Below are positions 1 to 9,400 of a stretch of 44,909 nucleotides of DNA, piece after piece. Source of the DNA: an uncultured Paracoccaceae bacterium (GTDB lineage Bacteria > Pseudomonadota > Alphaproteobacteria > Rhodobacterales > Rhodobacteraceae); the NCBI GenBank assembly GCA_913062865.1, contig CAJXWO010000020.1:1-44909 (forward strand), in the 5' to 3' direction. Each line of letters begins with the position of its first letter. Within the stretch, counting starts at the first letter, position 1. The notes under the pieces are model-generated. The model had not been told where the DNA came from and ran no database searches. It was given only the letters and a program-made list of their open reading frames with translations. Made by a program: the position numbers and the translations under genes.

Positions 1-123
1 TCGAAGCTCCATCTGATGATGAAACCTCAAGAATCCAGTTCTGCACAACTGTCAAAGCTCAAGTGCGATTCACCTGTTGTACCGATACTTGTCAGCGGAC
101 GTTCCGACGGGCAGGAAGGGCGC

Positions 124-780
124 ATGACCCATGAACCTCGCCCCGATCGCGGTCCCGGACGGATCATCGAAACCGACGCCTGCGTCGCCGAAGGTGCGGC
201 CTGGCTGGCCAGCGTCTGCCCTCGAATGGCCCACGCGCTGGACCAGACCGGCCCTTTGCCGCTGCGCCGCCGCAAGGACGGGTTCGACCAGCTTCTGGCT
301 GCCATCGTCAGCCAGCAGGTCAGCGTGGCCGCCGCCAACGCGATCTGGAAACGGATGAAGGCCGCGCGCCTGACCGGCCCGCGCAAGATCCTCTGGGCCA
401 GCGACGAAGACCTGCGCGCGGCGGGCCTCTCGCGGCAGAAGATCCGCTATGCCCGCGCGCTGGCAGAGGCGCGGATCGACTACCGCGCCCTGCGCGACGC
501 GCCCACCGACGAGGTCGTCGCGACTCTGACCGAGGTACCCGGGATCGGCGTCTGGACGGCCGAGATCTATGCCATGTTCTCGCTCGGGCATGCGGATGTC
601 TTCGCGCCCGGCGACCTGGCGCTGCAGGAGGCCGCGCGCCTTCTCTACGATCTGCCCGAGCGGCCCAGGGAGCGGGCCTTTCGCGACATGTCCGCGGCCT
701 GGTCTCCCTGGCGGTCGGTTGCGGCGCGCACGCTATGGGCCTACTACCATGTGGCCAAGGACAGGGAAGGGATCCGATGA
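124..780 (+). CDS. alkA: DNA-3-methyladenine glycosylase II (AlkA-type, HhH-GPD)
   Basis: The 218-residue product should excise alkylated purines from DNA as a monofunctional base-excision-repair glycosylase. The helix-hairpin-helix is visible at about residues 138-146 (VPGIGVWTA), followed by a conserved aspartate at about 164 (FAPGDLALQ), the expected catalytic residue of HhH-GPD glycosylases. It lacks the N-terminal domain of the longer E. coli AlkA, as do many short bacterial homologues. The ATG at 124 was chosen because AGGAAGG lies just upstream; in-frame codons continue to position 16, but that stretch does not look like part of the fold. The stop overlaps the next start by 4 nt (ATGA), so the two genes are probably translationally coupled. 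No SOS-type box was seen upstream. Confidence 0.88.
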   Translation: MTHEPRPDRGPGRIIETDACVAEGAAWLASVCPRMAHALDQTGPLPLRRRKDGFDQLLAAIVSQQVSVAAANAIWKRMKAARLTGPRKILWASDEDLRAAGLSRQKIRYARALAEARIDYRALRDAPTDEVVATLTEVPGIGVWTAEIYAMFSLGHADVFAPGDLALQEAARLLYDLPERPRERAFRDMSAAWSPWRSVAARTLWAYYHVAKDREGIR

Positions 781-1442
781 CACGCGTACTCGAGGCCGGC
801 CGGGTCGAACCGAAATCGGGCAGTCTGCGGTCTGCCGTGGTGTTCCTGCACGGATATGGCGCGAACGGCGCCGATCTTCTGGGGCTGGCCGAGCCGCTGG
901 CCGACCATCTGCCCGACACGCTGTTCGTCGCGCCCGACGCGCCCGAGGCTTGCGCGGGCGCGCCCATGGGCTACCAGTGGTTCCCGATCCCCTGGATCGA
1001 CGGTTCGTCCGAAGAGGAAAGCCAGCAGGGCATGCTGCGCGCGGCGGACGATCTGAACGCCTTTCTGGACGCGCTGATGGTCGACAACGACTTGTTGCCC
1101 GAACAGGTCGTCCTCTTCGGCTTTTCGCAGGGCACCATGATGGCGCTGCATGTGGCGCCGAGGCGTGAGGACGAGGTCGCTGGGCTCGTGGGGTTCTCGG
1201 GCAGGCTTCTCGCGCCCGAGCTGCTGACCGACGAGGTCATGAGCCGTCCGCCGGTTCTGCTGGTCCATGGCGACCAGGATGACGTGGTGCCGGTGCAGTC
1301 CCTCCCCGAAGCGGCCGAGGCCCTGCAGAAAGCGGGCTGGAAAGAGGTCTACGCCCATGTGATGAAGGGCACCGCGCATGGTATTGCGCCGGACGGCCTG
1401 AGTGTCGCACTGGCCTTCATGCGCGACAAGTGCGGGCTCTGA
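777..1442 (+). CDS. Alpha/beta hydrolase, carboxylesterase/phospholipase family
   Basis: A 221-residue single-domain alpha/beta hydrolase of the phospholipase/carboxylesterase (YpfH/EstB-like) family, expected to act in the cytoplasm on short-chain esters or lysophospholipids; the real substrate is unknown. The nucleophile elbow is GFSQG with Ser117, the acid is Asp168 in GDQDDVVP, and the base is His201 in GTAHGI. The oxyanion-hole motif LHGYGANG lies at 24-31. There is no signal peptide. The start overlaps the alkA stop by 4 nt, giving a two-gene operon that ends in a hairpin-rich intergenic region. A role linked to alkylation repair is not implied by the sequence. Confidence 0.85.
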   Translation: MTRVLEAGRVEPKSGSLRSAVVFLHGYGANGADLLGLAEPLADHLPDTLFVAPDAPEACAGAPMGYQWFPIPWIDGSSEEESQQGMLRAADDLNAFLDALMVDNDLLPEQVVLFGFSQGTMMALHVAPRREDEVAGLVGFSGRLLAPELLTDEVMSRPPVLLVHGDQDDVVPVQSLPEAAEALQKAGWKEVYAHVMKGTAHGIAPDGLSVALAFMRDKCGL

Positions 1443-1449
1443 CCGGCTT

Positions 1450-1554
1450 CGAAAATCCTCTGCGATGATTTTCGCGATCTTCGCAGAAGATCGACCCTGC
1501 GGGACAAAACCTTCGCAGAAGGTTTTGCGGCCTCACGATTTTCTGCGAAAATCG
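1450..1554. repeat. Array of four short hairpins with GCAGAA/TTCTGC cores
   Basis: Four near-perfect inverted repeats sit head to tail between convergent genes: 1450-1474 (8-bp stem), 1475-1493 (8-bp stem, loop GCA), 1505-1527 (10-bp stem, loop GCA) and 1536-1554 (8-bp stem, loop TGC). Three of them contain TTCGCAGAA or its complement. They look like REP-type elements or a bidirectional terminator cluster between the hydrolase (plus) and the pseudouridine synthase (minus). The last hairpin lies inside the 3' end of the minus-strand gene and encodes its final residues. Confidence 0.75.
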
Positions 1555-2081
1555 CACCAGTCGCCCGGGCGGAGGCCATCCAGGCTCCAGTCTCCGACTC
1601 GAACCCGGATCAGGCGCAGGGTCGGGTGACCCACGGCGGCCGTCATGCGCCGGACCTGCCGGTTGCGCCCTTCGGTGATCGTCAACTCCAGCCAGGCATC
1701 GGGCACCGATTTGCGATAGCGCACCGGCGGGTCGCGCGGCCAGAGACCGGCGGGCGGGTCGATCAGACGCACCTCGGCCGGTCGTGTCAGCCCGTCCTTG
1801 AGAGCCACGCCCTTGCGCAACGCGTCCAGCGCCGCGGCATCGGGAACACGCTCCACCTGCACCCAGTAGGTCTTGGGTTTCCGGAATTTCGGATCGGCGA
1901 TGCGCGCCTGGAGCCGCCCGTCATCGGTCAGGATCAAAAGCCCCTCGCTGTCGCGGTCCAGCCGTCCGGCGGGATAGACCCCCTTCACGTCGATGTAAGT
2001 GGCAAGTGTCGGGCGCCCGTCGCCGCCCGAGAACTGGGTCAGTACCCCGAAAGGCTTGTTGAACAGGATCACCCGCGCCAT
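1533..2081 (-). CDS. rluE: 23S rRNA pseudouridine synthase, RluE/RsuA family
   Basis: A 182-residue pseudouridine synthase of the RsuA/RluB/E/F branch that lacks the N-terminal S4 domain, as E. coli RluE does (similar length). The active-site motif [11 protein letters not shown] carries the catalytic aspartate at about residue 42; other family signatures are the N-terminal [10 protein letters not shown] and the [10 protein letters not shown] motif near residue 150. RluE modifies U2457 of 23S rRNA in E. coli; the same target is inferred here, not shown. The extreme C terminus (CDFRRKS) is encoded by one of the intergenic hairpins, so that tail is probably not part of the conserved fold. Confidence 0.85.
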   Translation of the reverse strand: MARVILFNKPFGVLTQFSGGDGRPTLATYIDVKGVYPAGRLDRDSEGLLILTDDGRLQARIADPKFRKPKTYWVQVERVPDAAALDALRKGVALKDGLTRPAEVRLIDPPAGLWPRDPPVRYRKSVPDAWLELTITEGRNRQVRRMTAAVGHPTLRLIRVRVGDWSLDGLRPGDWCDFRRKS

Positions 2082-2300
2082 GGCCGCTATGTGACAGCGG
2101 CGGCCCCCTGCGGCAAGGGGGTGGTGCGGGCTGTGGAAAACGTCACATACCTGTCACGGACTCGCGCTATCCCCTGCCACAACACCGTATGTTGCGGGAC
2201 TTGCCAGGTCTGAAACGCGATATATAGTGAACTCAAACCGGGGCGGGGCGTCCCGCCCTGACCTTGGGACTGAGGCTGTCGGGGCGGAGGCGAGTCGTAG

Positions 2301-2885
2301 ATGGACGGAGATTTCAGGACAAGTTTCGTGCGGGAGCCATCGGCGCTCAAACAGCATCCCGCGCTTGTGCTCAATGCCGATTACCGCCCGCTCTCCTACT
2401 ATCCCCTGTCCCTCTGGCCCTGGCAGGATGCGATCAAGGCCGCGTATCTCGACAGGGTCGATATCGTGGCCGAGTACGACCAGTGGGTCCGAAGCCCCAC
2501 GACCGAAATCAGGATACCGTCGGTCGTCGTGCTCAAGGATTTCGTGAAACCCCAAAAGCGCGTGGCCTTCACGCGCTTCAATTTGTTTCTGCGGGACGAA
2601 TTCCGCTGCCAGTATTGCGGGGCCAAGGGCGACCTGACGTTTGACCACGTGGTGCCCCGTGCCGCGGGTGGCATCACCAGTTGGGAAAACGTCGTGGCCG
2701 CCTGCGCGCCGTGCAACCTGCGCAAGGGGTCGAAAAGCCTGCGCCGGGCGAACATGTCCCTGCGCAAGCCGCCCCGCCAGCCTGGCGCGGAAGAGCTGCG
2801 CAACATGGGCCGCAAGTTTCCACCCAACCATCTGCACGAAAGCTGGCTCGACTTTCTCTACTGGGATGCCGAGCTGGAGGCCTGA
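2301..2885 (+). CDS. HNH endonuclease family protein
   Basis: A 194-residue protein with a zinc-ribbon HNH nuclease domain at about residues 95-150. The CxxC pairs are Cys103/Cys106 and Cys135/Cys138, and the catalytic segment is FDHVVPRAAGG (Asp115, His116) with Asn130. The N-terminal about 90 residues (VLNADYRPLSYYPLSLWPWQDAI) match the widespread stand-alone bacterial HNH proteins whose biological role is unsettled. No restriction methylase, phage gene or toxin partner is adjacent, so it is not obviously part of a defence island. It has its own upstream gap of about 220 bp and converges on the bactofilin terminator. Confidence 0.85.
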   Translation: MDGDFRTSFVREPSALKQHPALVLNADYRPLSYYPLSLWPWQDAIKAAYLDRVDIVAEYDQWVRSPTTEIRIPSVVVLKDFVKPQKRVAFTRFNLFLRDEFRCQYCGAKGDLTFDHVVPRAAGGITSWENVVAACAPCNLRKGSKSLRRANMSLRKPPRQPGAEELRNMGRKFPPNHLHESWLDFLYWDAELEA

Positions 2886-2922
2886 TCGCAGGCCGCCTGC
2901 GTGCCGACGGACACGTCCCAGG

Positions 2923-2954
2923 AAAAAGAAACGCCGCGACCCTGTCGCGGCGTT
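2923..2954 (-). terminator. Intrinsic terminator of the bactofilin operon
   Basis: A perfect 11-bp GC-rich stem (2930-2940 with 2944-2954, loop of 3 nt) is followed, when read on the minus strand, by the T-rich run TTTCTTTTT. It lies about 30 nt past the bactofilin stop. On the plus strand no U-run follows the hairpin, so it acts mainly for the minus-strand operon. Confidence 0.85.
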
Positions 2955-2981
2955 CGTCTGTCGCGATAGGCGACGGGCCGG

Positions 2982-3548
2982 TCAGCCTGCGGCGTCGGCA
3001 GGCTTGCCCGTCGGTGCCGAGGTCGCCGCCGAGGCGGGGGCCTTTTGCGGCGCTGCGGTCTGGCTGGTGCCTTGACCGGCCGCGCCACCGGACTTGGCAT
3101 TGAGCGGATCGTCCTGACGTTGGACCGAGCCTTCGAAATGGGCGCCGCTTTCGATCGCGATGGTCTTGTGGATGATGTCGCCCTCGACCCGCGCGCTCGA
3201 GGTCAGGCGCACTTTCAACCCGCGCACGCGGCCCACGATCCGGCCGTTGACGACCACGTCGTCCGCGGTCACCTCGCCCTTGATCGTGGCGCTTTCGCCG
3301 ACGGTCAGAAGATGGGCGCGAATGTCGCCTTCGACCGTGCCTTCGACCTGGATATCGCCGGTGGTCTTGAGGTTGCCGGTGATGTGCAGGTCCGAGGACA
3401 GGACCGATGCCGGCGGCTTGGCCTTGGGGGCCTGCGGGCGATACTCGCTCTGCGACGGGGCCGCCGCTTGGCTGGGCTCACTGGCTGCCGGTTTTGCAGC
3501 ATCGGCGGCTTTGGGGCCGGGCTCGTTGATTTTGCTTTTAGAAAACAT
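2982..3548 (-). CDS. Bactofilin (polymer-forming cytoskeletal protein)
   Basis: The 188-residue protein has a central bactofilin domain (about residues 50-145) made of short beta-helix repeats (SDLHITGNLKTTGDIQVEGTVEGDI), flanked by disordered Ala/Pro/Lys-rich tails. Bactofilins polymerise without nucleotide and scaffold cell-wall enzymes in shape control. The start overlaps the end of the upstream M23 peptidase gene by 11 nt, so the two are co-transcribed and likely co-translated. Pairing with an M23 peptidase is a recurrent arrangement in bacteria, where bactofilin positions or controls the peptidase. A strong terminator follows. Confidence 0.93.
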   Translation of the reverse strand: MFSKSKINEPGPKAADAAKPAASEPSQAAAPSQSEYRPQAPKAKPPASVLSSDLHITGNLKTTGDIQVEGTVEGDIRAHLLTVGESATIKGEVTADDVVVNGRIVGRVRGLKVRLTSSARVEGDIIHKTIAIESGAHFEGSVQRQDDPLNAKSGGAAGQGTSQTAAPQKAPASAATSAPTGKPADAAG

Positions 3549-4866
3549 CGTTTGCAGCCTTGATGTAGATCATGGGGTTGACGGCCTCTCCGCCCACTCG
3601 CACCTCGTAGTGCAGGTGGACACCGGTCACGCGTCCTGTCGCTCCCATATCACCGATACGGTCCCCGCGCGAGACCCTTTGCCCCTTCTTCACGCGAATT
3701 TTCGACATATGGGCATAGCGGGTCTCGATGCCGAACTCGTGCTGGATCTTGACCAGGCGGCCGTAGCCCGACTGCCATCCGGCATGGGTCACGACGCCGT
3801 CGGCGGTGGAATATAGCGGTGTGCCGGTGGGCGCGGCGAAATCGACGCCGTTATGCATGCGCCGCCCGCCCGTCTTGGGATCGCGGCGATAGCCGAAGGG
3901 GCTTGTGAAGCGGAAACTGGATTTCACCGGTGTGGCAAAGGGCGCCTTTTCGGCGGCGATCCGGTACAGGTTCAGCCGGTCCATCTGGTTCAGCAGACGG
4001 TTGGCGCGCATCGTATCGGCCGACGGGTCTTCGCCTCGGGTCGACAGGCTGAGAGGCGTCAGCGGGCCGCCCTGGCCCTCGTATCCGCGGCGGACCTGGT
4101 TGATGATGCGATCGGGGTCCATGCCCGCGGCCTGGAACATCTTGTCCAGCGGCTTGACCGAGATCGACATCGCCTCTTCGAGTTGGCGGAAGATCTGGTC
4201 GTTCTGTTCTTCCATCAGGCGCAGGCGGGCTTCCAGTTCGTCCGCGGCCAGAAGCGCGTCGCGCGCATCGGCGATGACCTGGTCGCGTTCCTGCGCGGTG
4301 TCCGCCAGCGCCGCGGCCAGGAAATCAAGCGTGCCATCCGCGTCGCCCGACGTGCCGGGCAGCGTGCCCTCACCGTCCAGCGCTTCGCGCAGCGCCACCA
4401 GATCCTCGCGCGCGGTGTCGCGCTCCTTCATGGTCCGGCGCAGGGTCGACTGGATCACCTCGATCCCGGTCTCCAGCTCGCGCCGCCGTGTTTCCGAGGC
4501 TAGAAGCTCGGATTGCATCACCGAAATCTGCTGAAGCGCGGAATTGAACCGGTCCTGCGCGGCCAGCGCCTCTTCGGCGCGGGCGTCCCGCTCGAGGGCC
4601 AACTGGTTCAGCCGCGCCTGGTAGGTGGCTTGATCCCGTTTCGCCTGTTCCCGGAAGTTCCCCGCCCCGATGCTGTCCATCAGGATGATGGCCGTCGCGA
4701 TGATGGCCCAGCCGACGACCAGCGTGCTGCCTGCAAAGGCAAAAAGCTGCGTGGCGGGTCCTAGCCGGATGAACCGGGTTTCGCTGTCGGACCTCAGGAA
4801 AAGGCGTCGTTCGGGGAATGCACGTTCAAGAAGCGCATGAATGCGTATTGAGAGCCGCGATCGCAA
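3538..4866 (-). CDS. M23 family peptidoglycan endopeptidase, membrane-anchored, coiled coil
   Basis: A 442-residue bitopic membrane protein: cytoplasmic N-terminal about 40 residues, one transmembrane segment at about 42-62, a long periplasmic coiled coil (about 70-235), then a LytM/M23 domain (about 315-435). The zinc motif is complete: HxxxD at His338/Asp342 and HLH at His417-His419. This predicts an active peptidoglycan cross-link hydrolase rather than a degenerate EnvC-type activator. It is the first gene of a two-gene operon with bactofilin. The LmdC/BacA-type pairs in other bacteria suggest a role in cell shape, which is inference here. Confidence 0.92.
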   Translation of the reverse strand: MRSRLSIRIHALLERAFPERRLFLRSDSETRFIRLGPATQLFAFAGSTLVVGWAIIATAIILMDSIGAGNFREQAKRDQATYQARLNQLALERDARAEEALAAQDRFNSALQQISVMQSELLASETRRRELETGIEVIQSTLRRTMKERDTAREDLVALREALDGEGTLPGTSGDADGTLDFLAAALADTAQERDQVIADARDALLAADELEARLRLMEEQNDQIFRQLEEAMSISVKPLDKMFQAAGMDPDRIINQVRRGYEGQGGPLTPLSLSTRGEDPSADTMRANRLLNQMDRLNLYRIAAEKAPFATPVKSSFRFTSPFGYRRDPKTGGRRMHNGVDFAAPTGTPLYSTADGVVTHAGWQSGYGRLVKIQHEFGIETRYAHMSKIRVKKGQRVSRGDRIGDMGATGRVTGVHLHYEVRVGGEAVNPMIYIKAANDVF

Positions 4867-5031
4867 AAGTCTCTCTCCGTCCCAACCCAGTCTATGGCAC
4901 TGAACGTCCCCCCGCTCTCGTGCCTGTGATCGTGTGCTTACCCAGCCGTTAGCAAAGTCGCAACTTTTTTAGAGGTTCAGAGAGCCGCATCGGCCAACCC
5001 TCGCCTGATTCGGCGAAAAACCGCCGATTGC

Positions 5032-5868
5032 TCAGGTGCTTGTCGCGGGTTCTTCTTGTGCCTGATCGGTAAGCGGCCAGTAGAAATCGGGGGCAAGCCC
5101 GGCCTCGGCGCGCTTTTCCTCGTTGAAGGGCGGCTTGAGCGGACCGTGGAAATACCGCCTGACGAGGTCATGGAACACGGGTTTCGGGTCCAGGTTGTCC
5201 CGCCCGCACAAAAAGTGGAACCACTTGGAGCCATAGGCCACATGGCCCACTTCCTCGGCGTAGATCGTCTCGAGCGCGGCCACGGCGCTGTTGGCCCCGG
5301 CCTTCTTGAAGATGCCGATCATGCCCGGCGTCACGTCAAGCCCGCGCGCCTCGAGCACCATGGGCACCACGGCCAGCCGGCCCAGGATGTCGTCCTTGGT
5401 ATCGACCGCCGCGCGCCACATGCCCGCATGGGCGGGCAGGTCGCCGTAGAAGCTGCCCATCTCCTCGAGGCAGTCGCTGACCAGGTTGAAATGCTTGGCC
5501 TCTTCATCGGCGGCCTTCACCCAGTCGTCGTAAAAGCCCATGGGCATGGGCACATGGGTGTAGCGCGCGATCACGTCCCAATGCAGATCGACCGCGTTCA
5601 GCTCGATATGGGCCACGGCATGCAGAAGCGCCTTGCGCCCGGCCTCGGAGCCGGGCTTGCGCTTGGGTACCTCGCGCGGATCCAGTAGCTCGGGCCGCGC
5701 GGGTCGCGCCGGGTGGTCAGGGGGGCTCGCCTGGCCGATGGGCAGGGGTGTGCCCGCATCGCGCGCGGCGAACCACGCGGCGGCGTGCCTGCGCCCCAGC
5801 GCGGTCTTTTTGCGCCCGTCGGCGGTGGTCAGAACCTCCACCGCCATTTCGGCCAGGCTGAGGCTCAT
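5032..5868 (-). CDS. DUF455 ferritin-like di-iron protein
   Basis: A 278-residue protein of the DUF455 family, a four-helix ferritin-like fold related to the MiaE-type tRNA hydroxylase superfamily. Putative metal ligands are visible in order: Glu89 (HIELNAVDLHWD), Glu122/Glu123 with His126 (DEEAKHF), Glu173 (VLEARGLD) and Glu205/Glu206 with His209 (EEVGHV). Two ExxH-type pairs are what a di-iron centre needs. The reaction is unknown. The ATG at 5868 was chosen because it overlaps the stop of the preceding peroxiredoxin gene by 4 nt (ATGA); the in-frame sequence further upstream lies inside that gene. Co-expression with a peroxide reductase hints at an oxidative or iron-related role (inference). 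Confidence 0.85.
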   Translation of the reverse strand: MSLSLAEMAVEVLTTADGRKKTALGRRHAAAWFAARDAGTPLPIGQASPPDHPARPARPELLDPREVPKRKPGSEAGRKALLHAVAHIELNAVDLHWDVIARYTHVPMPMGFYDDWVKAADEEAKHFNLVSDCLEEMGSFYGDLPAHAGMWRAAVDTKDDILGRLAVVPMVLEARGLDVTPGMIGIFKKAGANSAVAALETIYAEEVGHVAYGSKWFHFLCGRDNLDPKPVFHDLVRRYFHGPLKPPFNEEKRAEAGLAPDFYWPLTDQAQEEPATST

Positions 5869-6326
5869 AGGTCTTTCACCGCCTCGAGCACGGCCTCCAC
5901 ATGGCCGGGCACCTTCACCTTGCGCCAGACCTGGGCGACCTTGCCTTCGGCGTCGATAAGAAAGGTTGCGCGCTCGATGCCCATATAGGTCTTTCCGTAC
6001 ATCTTCTTCTCGACCCAGACGCCGTATTGCTCGCACACGTCGCTGTCTTCATCGGACAAGAGCGCCACGCCAAGTTCGTGCTTGTCGCGGAACTTGTCCA
6101 GCTTCTTGACCGGGTCCTTGGACACGCCCAGCACCACCGCGCCCGCGGCCTGGAACGCCTCGCCATGCTCGGTGAAGCCCACCGCCTGCTTGGTGCAGCC
6201 CGAGGTGTCGGCCCTGGGATAGAAATACAGCACCACTGCCTGACCCTTGAGGTCCGACAGGGTCACGCTGTCGCCGCCATCGCGGGGCAGGGTGAAATCG
6301 GGTGCGGCATCGGAAACGTCGACCAT
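5865..6326 (-). CDS. bcp: Thioredoxin-dependent thiol peroxidase (Bcp/PrxQ)
   Basis: A 153-residue peroxiredoxin Q that reduces peroxides using thioredoxin. The peroxidatic cysteine is Cys44 in PRADTSGCT, with the usual threonine/proline position altered (TSGCT instead of TPGCT). The resolving cysteine often found five residues later is a valine here. Cys98 (DVCEQYG) is the only other cysteine, so the enzyme is either 1-Cys or uses Cys98. It is the first gene of a pair with the DUF455 protein and lies divergent to the large AsmA-like gene. Confidence 0.9.
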   Translation of the reverse strand: MVDVSDAAPDFTLPRDGGDSVTLSDLKGQAVVLYFYPRADTSGCTKQAVGFTEHGEAFQAAGAVVLGVSKDPVKKLDKFRDKHELGVALLSDEDSDVCEQYGVWVEKKMYGKTYMGIERATFLIDAEGKVAQVWRKVKVPGHVEAVLEAVKDL

Positions 6327-6413
6327 GTGGGATATCCCTCGTTATCCAGCTAGAATGTGAGTTCCATATTAGGCCGGGCCTGGCAAGATGGAAGGCAAGA
6401 GGGCAGCCCTGAC

Positions 6414-9400
6414 GTGAGCGACGACACACAGCCACAGACACCACCGCGCCCGCGCCGGAAAACCCGCCGCAGGCTGGCGACGCTGTGGTCGGTCCTGAGC
6501 CTGTCGGTCATGGGCTTTTTCGCGGCCGTGCTGGCGCTGGGGCTGACGGGGCAGGCCATCGCGCTGCCCGACTGGCTGCGCGACCGGGTCGAGACGCGGC
6601 TCAATGCGGCGATGTCGGCCGTCACGCTCGACGTGGGCGGCATGGCCATCGCGGTCGAGGACGGTTTGCGCCCGCGCCTGCGATTTACCGATGTGCGGCT
6701 GAGCGACCGCGCCGGTACGCCCGTGGCCAGCCTCGCCGTGGTCGAGAGCGTATTTGCCTTCGAGCCGCTCCTGCAAGGGGAGCTCAAGCCGCGCGCGATC
6801 TGGCTGTCGGATGCTGCCATCATCCTGCGCCGCAGCCGGGACGGCGCGATCGATTTCTCGATCGGCGGCGGCTTTTCCACGGCGGCAGGTGCCGCAAGCC
6901 CCGCGCAGCTGTTCGAACGGCTGGATACCGCGCTTTTGGCCCCGCCGCTCGACCGCTTGCGCCGGGTCGAGGGCAACGGGCTGATCGTCCAGTACGAAGA
7001 CGCCCGCGCAGGCCGGGTCTGGACCGCCGATGGCGGCCGCCTGCGCCTTGCCCGCAGCCGCGACGACCTGCGCATCAGCGGCGACGTGGCGCTTTTGTCG
7101 GGCCGCGACACCGCCACCACGATCGAGGTCAGCTACGAAAGCCGCCTGGGTGCCGCGCAGGCCGAGATCGGGGTGAATTTCCGCGACATGGCCGCCGCCG
7201 ACATCGCCACCCAGTCCCGCGCGCTGGCCTGGCTCGAGGTGCTGGACGCGCCGATTTCTGGCGCCCTGCGTGGCGCCGTGGACGGGGCCGGCGCCCTGGG
7301 CCCGCTCAGCGCCACGCTGCAGATCGGCGCGGGTGCGCTGCAGCCCACCCTGCAGACCCGCCCAATCCCCTTTCGCGCGGCGCGCAGCTATTTCACCTAT
7401 GATCCCGCGACCGAGACGCTGACCTTTGACGAGGTGCGCGTTGAAAGCGACTGGATCACCGCCCAGGCCGAGGGCGCGGCGACGCTGTCGGGCTTGCAAG
7501 AAGGCTGGCCCACGGCCTTTCTGGGCCAGTTCCGCCTGACGGACATCACCGGCAATCCGAACGATCTCTATCCCGCGCCGCTGGACTTCGAGGCGGCCCA
7601 GATGGATTTCCGCCTGCGGCTCGATCCGTTCCGCGTCGATATCGGAGAGGCGGTGGTCAGCGACGGGGCCAGCGATCTGCGGCTCTCGGGCCGGATCGGG
7701 GCCGGGGCGCAGGGCTGGGATCTGTCGCTGATGGCGCGGATGGACGAAACCTATCCCGACCGGGTCATGTCGCTCTGGCCGGAAAGCTTCAAACCCCAGA
7801 CCCGCCGGTGGTTGGCCGAGAATGTCACGCGCGGCGTGTTCCAAGATGTGGAGGTGGCGCTGCGCGCCCCCGACGGAGAAGAGCCGCGGTTGTATATCGG
7901 GGCGGGCTTCACCGATGCGACCGTGCGTTTCGCCCCGGACATGCCGCCCATCACCGGCGGCGCGGGGCGCTTTACCCTGAATGCCTCGCGTCTCGCTGTG
8001 GCGGCCACGGCGGGCCAGGTCCAGCCGCGTGCGGGCGGGCCGCTTCGGATCGCGGGCACCACCTTCACCATTCGAGACGCGCGGTTGCGCGGCGCGCCGG
8101 CGCAGATCGCGCTTAACGTGGCGGGGGGGCTGCCCGCGGTCCTGTCGCTGATCGACACGAAGCCGCTCGAGCTGCTGCGCAAGGCGGGCCGTCCGGCGGA
8201 TCTTGCCACCGGGCAGGCGCGGGTAAGCGGCACGCTGGGTCTTCCGCTGGTTAGGGGCATCCGGATGGCCGATGTGGATTTCGACCTGACCGCCGATCTG
8301 AGCGATGTGGAAAGCGACAACATCGTTCCGAACCGCGTCCTTGCGGCCGACACCTTGTCCGTGGCCGCCACCCCCGAGGCACTGCGCATCGCGGGCGATG
8401 TCCGCCTCGACGGGGTGCCCGCAAGCGGGGTCTTCCGTCTGCCCATCGGTCAGCCCGGTGCGGGCAGCACGGTCGAGGCCACGGTCGCGCTGTCCGAGCG
8501 GTTTGCCGACAGTTTCAACATCGGCTTGCCGCCGGGCACCTTTTCGGGCAGCGCGCCGGGGCAGATCGCCATCGACCTCGCCCGCGACACGCCGCCGGCC
8601 TTCACCCTGCGCTCCGACCTTGCCGGGCTGGGCCTGAGCCTGCCCGCGCTCGGCTGGTCCAAGACCCCCGGCAGCCGCGGCACGCTCGAGGTCGCGGGCA
8701 CCCTGGGCCAGCCCGCGCGGATCGACCGGATCCGTCTCGAGGCCCCGGGCCTGAGTGCCGAGGGCCGGATCACCCTGACACCCGAGGGTGTGCTGGACGA
8801 GGCCCGGTTCGACCGGGTCGACGCGGGCTGGCTTGACGCGCCTGTCACCTTGTCGGGGCGCGGGGCAGGGGCGCCGCCCGCCGTGAGCATTGGTGGCGGC
8901 TCCATCGACATGCGCCGCGCGCCTTCCGCCGGAACCGGCGGCGCGGGCGGGCCGCTGAGCGTGGCGCTGGACAGCCTGACCGTGGCCGATGGCATCGCGC
9001 TGACCGGCTTCCGCGGCCAGTTCACCCCCCGCGGCGGTCTTGACGGCAGTTTCACCGGCCGGGTGAACGGCGGCACGGGCCTGAGCGGGCGGCTCGTGCC
9101 CGATGGCGGGCGCAGCGCGGTGCGGCTGCAATCCGAGGACGCGGGCGGTGTCCTGCGCGACGCGGGCATCTTTCAAAAGGTTTATGGCGGCACGCTCGAC
9201 CTGGCCCTGCGCCCCGACGCGGCCCCCGGCATCTATGACGGGCAACTCACCGTGCGCGGCATCCGCCTGCGCGACGCCCCGGCCATGGCCGAGCTTCTGA
9301 ACGCGATCAGCGTGATCGGCCTGCTCGAGCAGCTGGGCAATCAGGGCATCCTGTTCGCCGAGGTCGACGCGCGCTTCCGCATGGCGCCGGGCCAGATCAC

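Noticed and set aside
2301..2885. HNH gene as part of a defence or restriction system
   Set aside because: Neighbours are a pseudouridine synthase and the bactofilin operon; no methylase, phage or toxin partner is present.
5010..5027. Terminator hairpin after the DUF455 gene
   Set aside because: Only a 6-bp stem with an A-rich loop and no U-run downstream; too weak to annotate.
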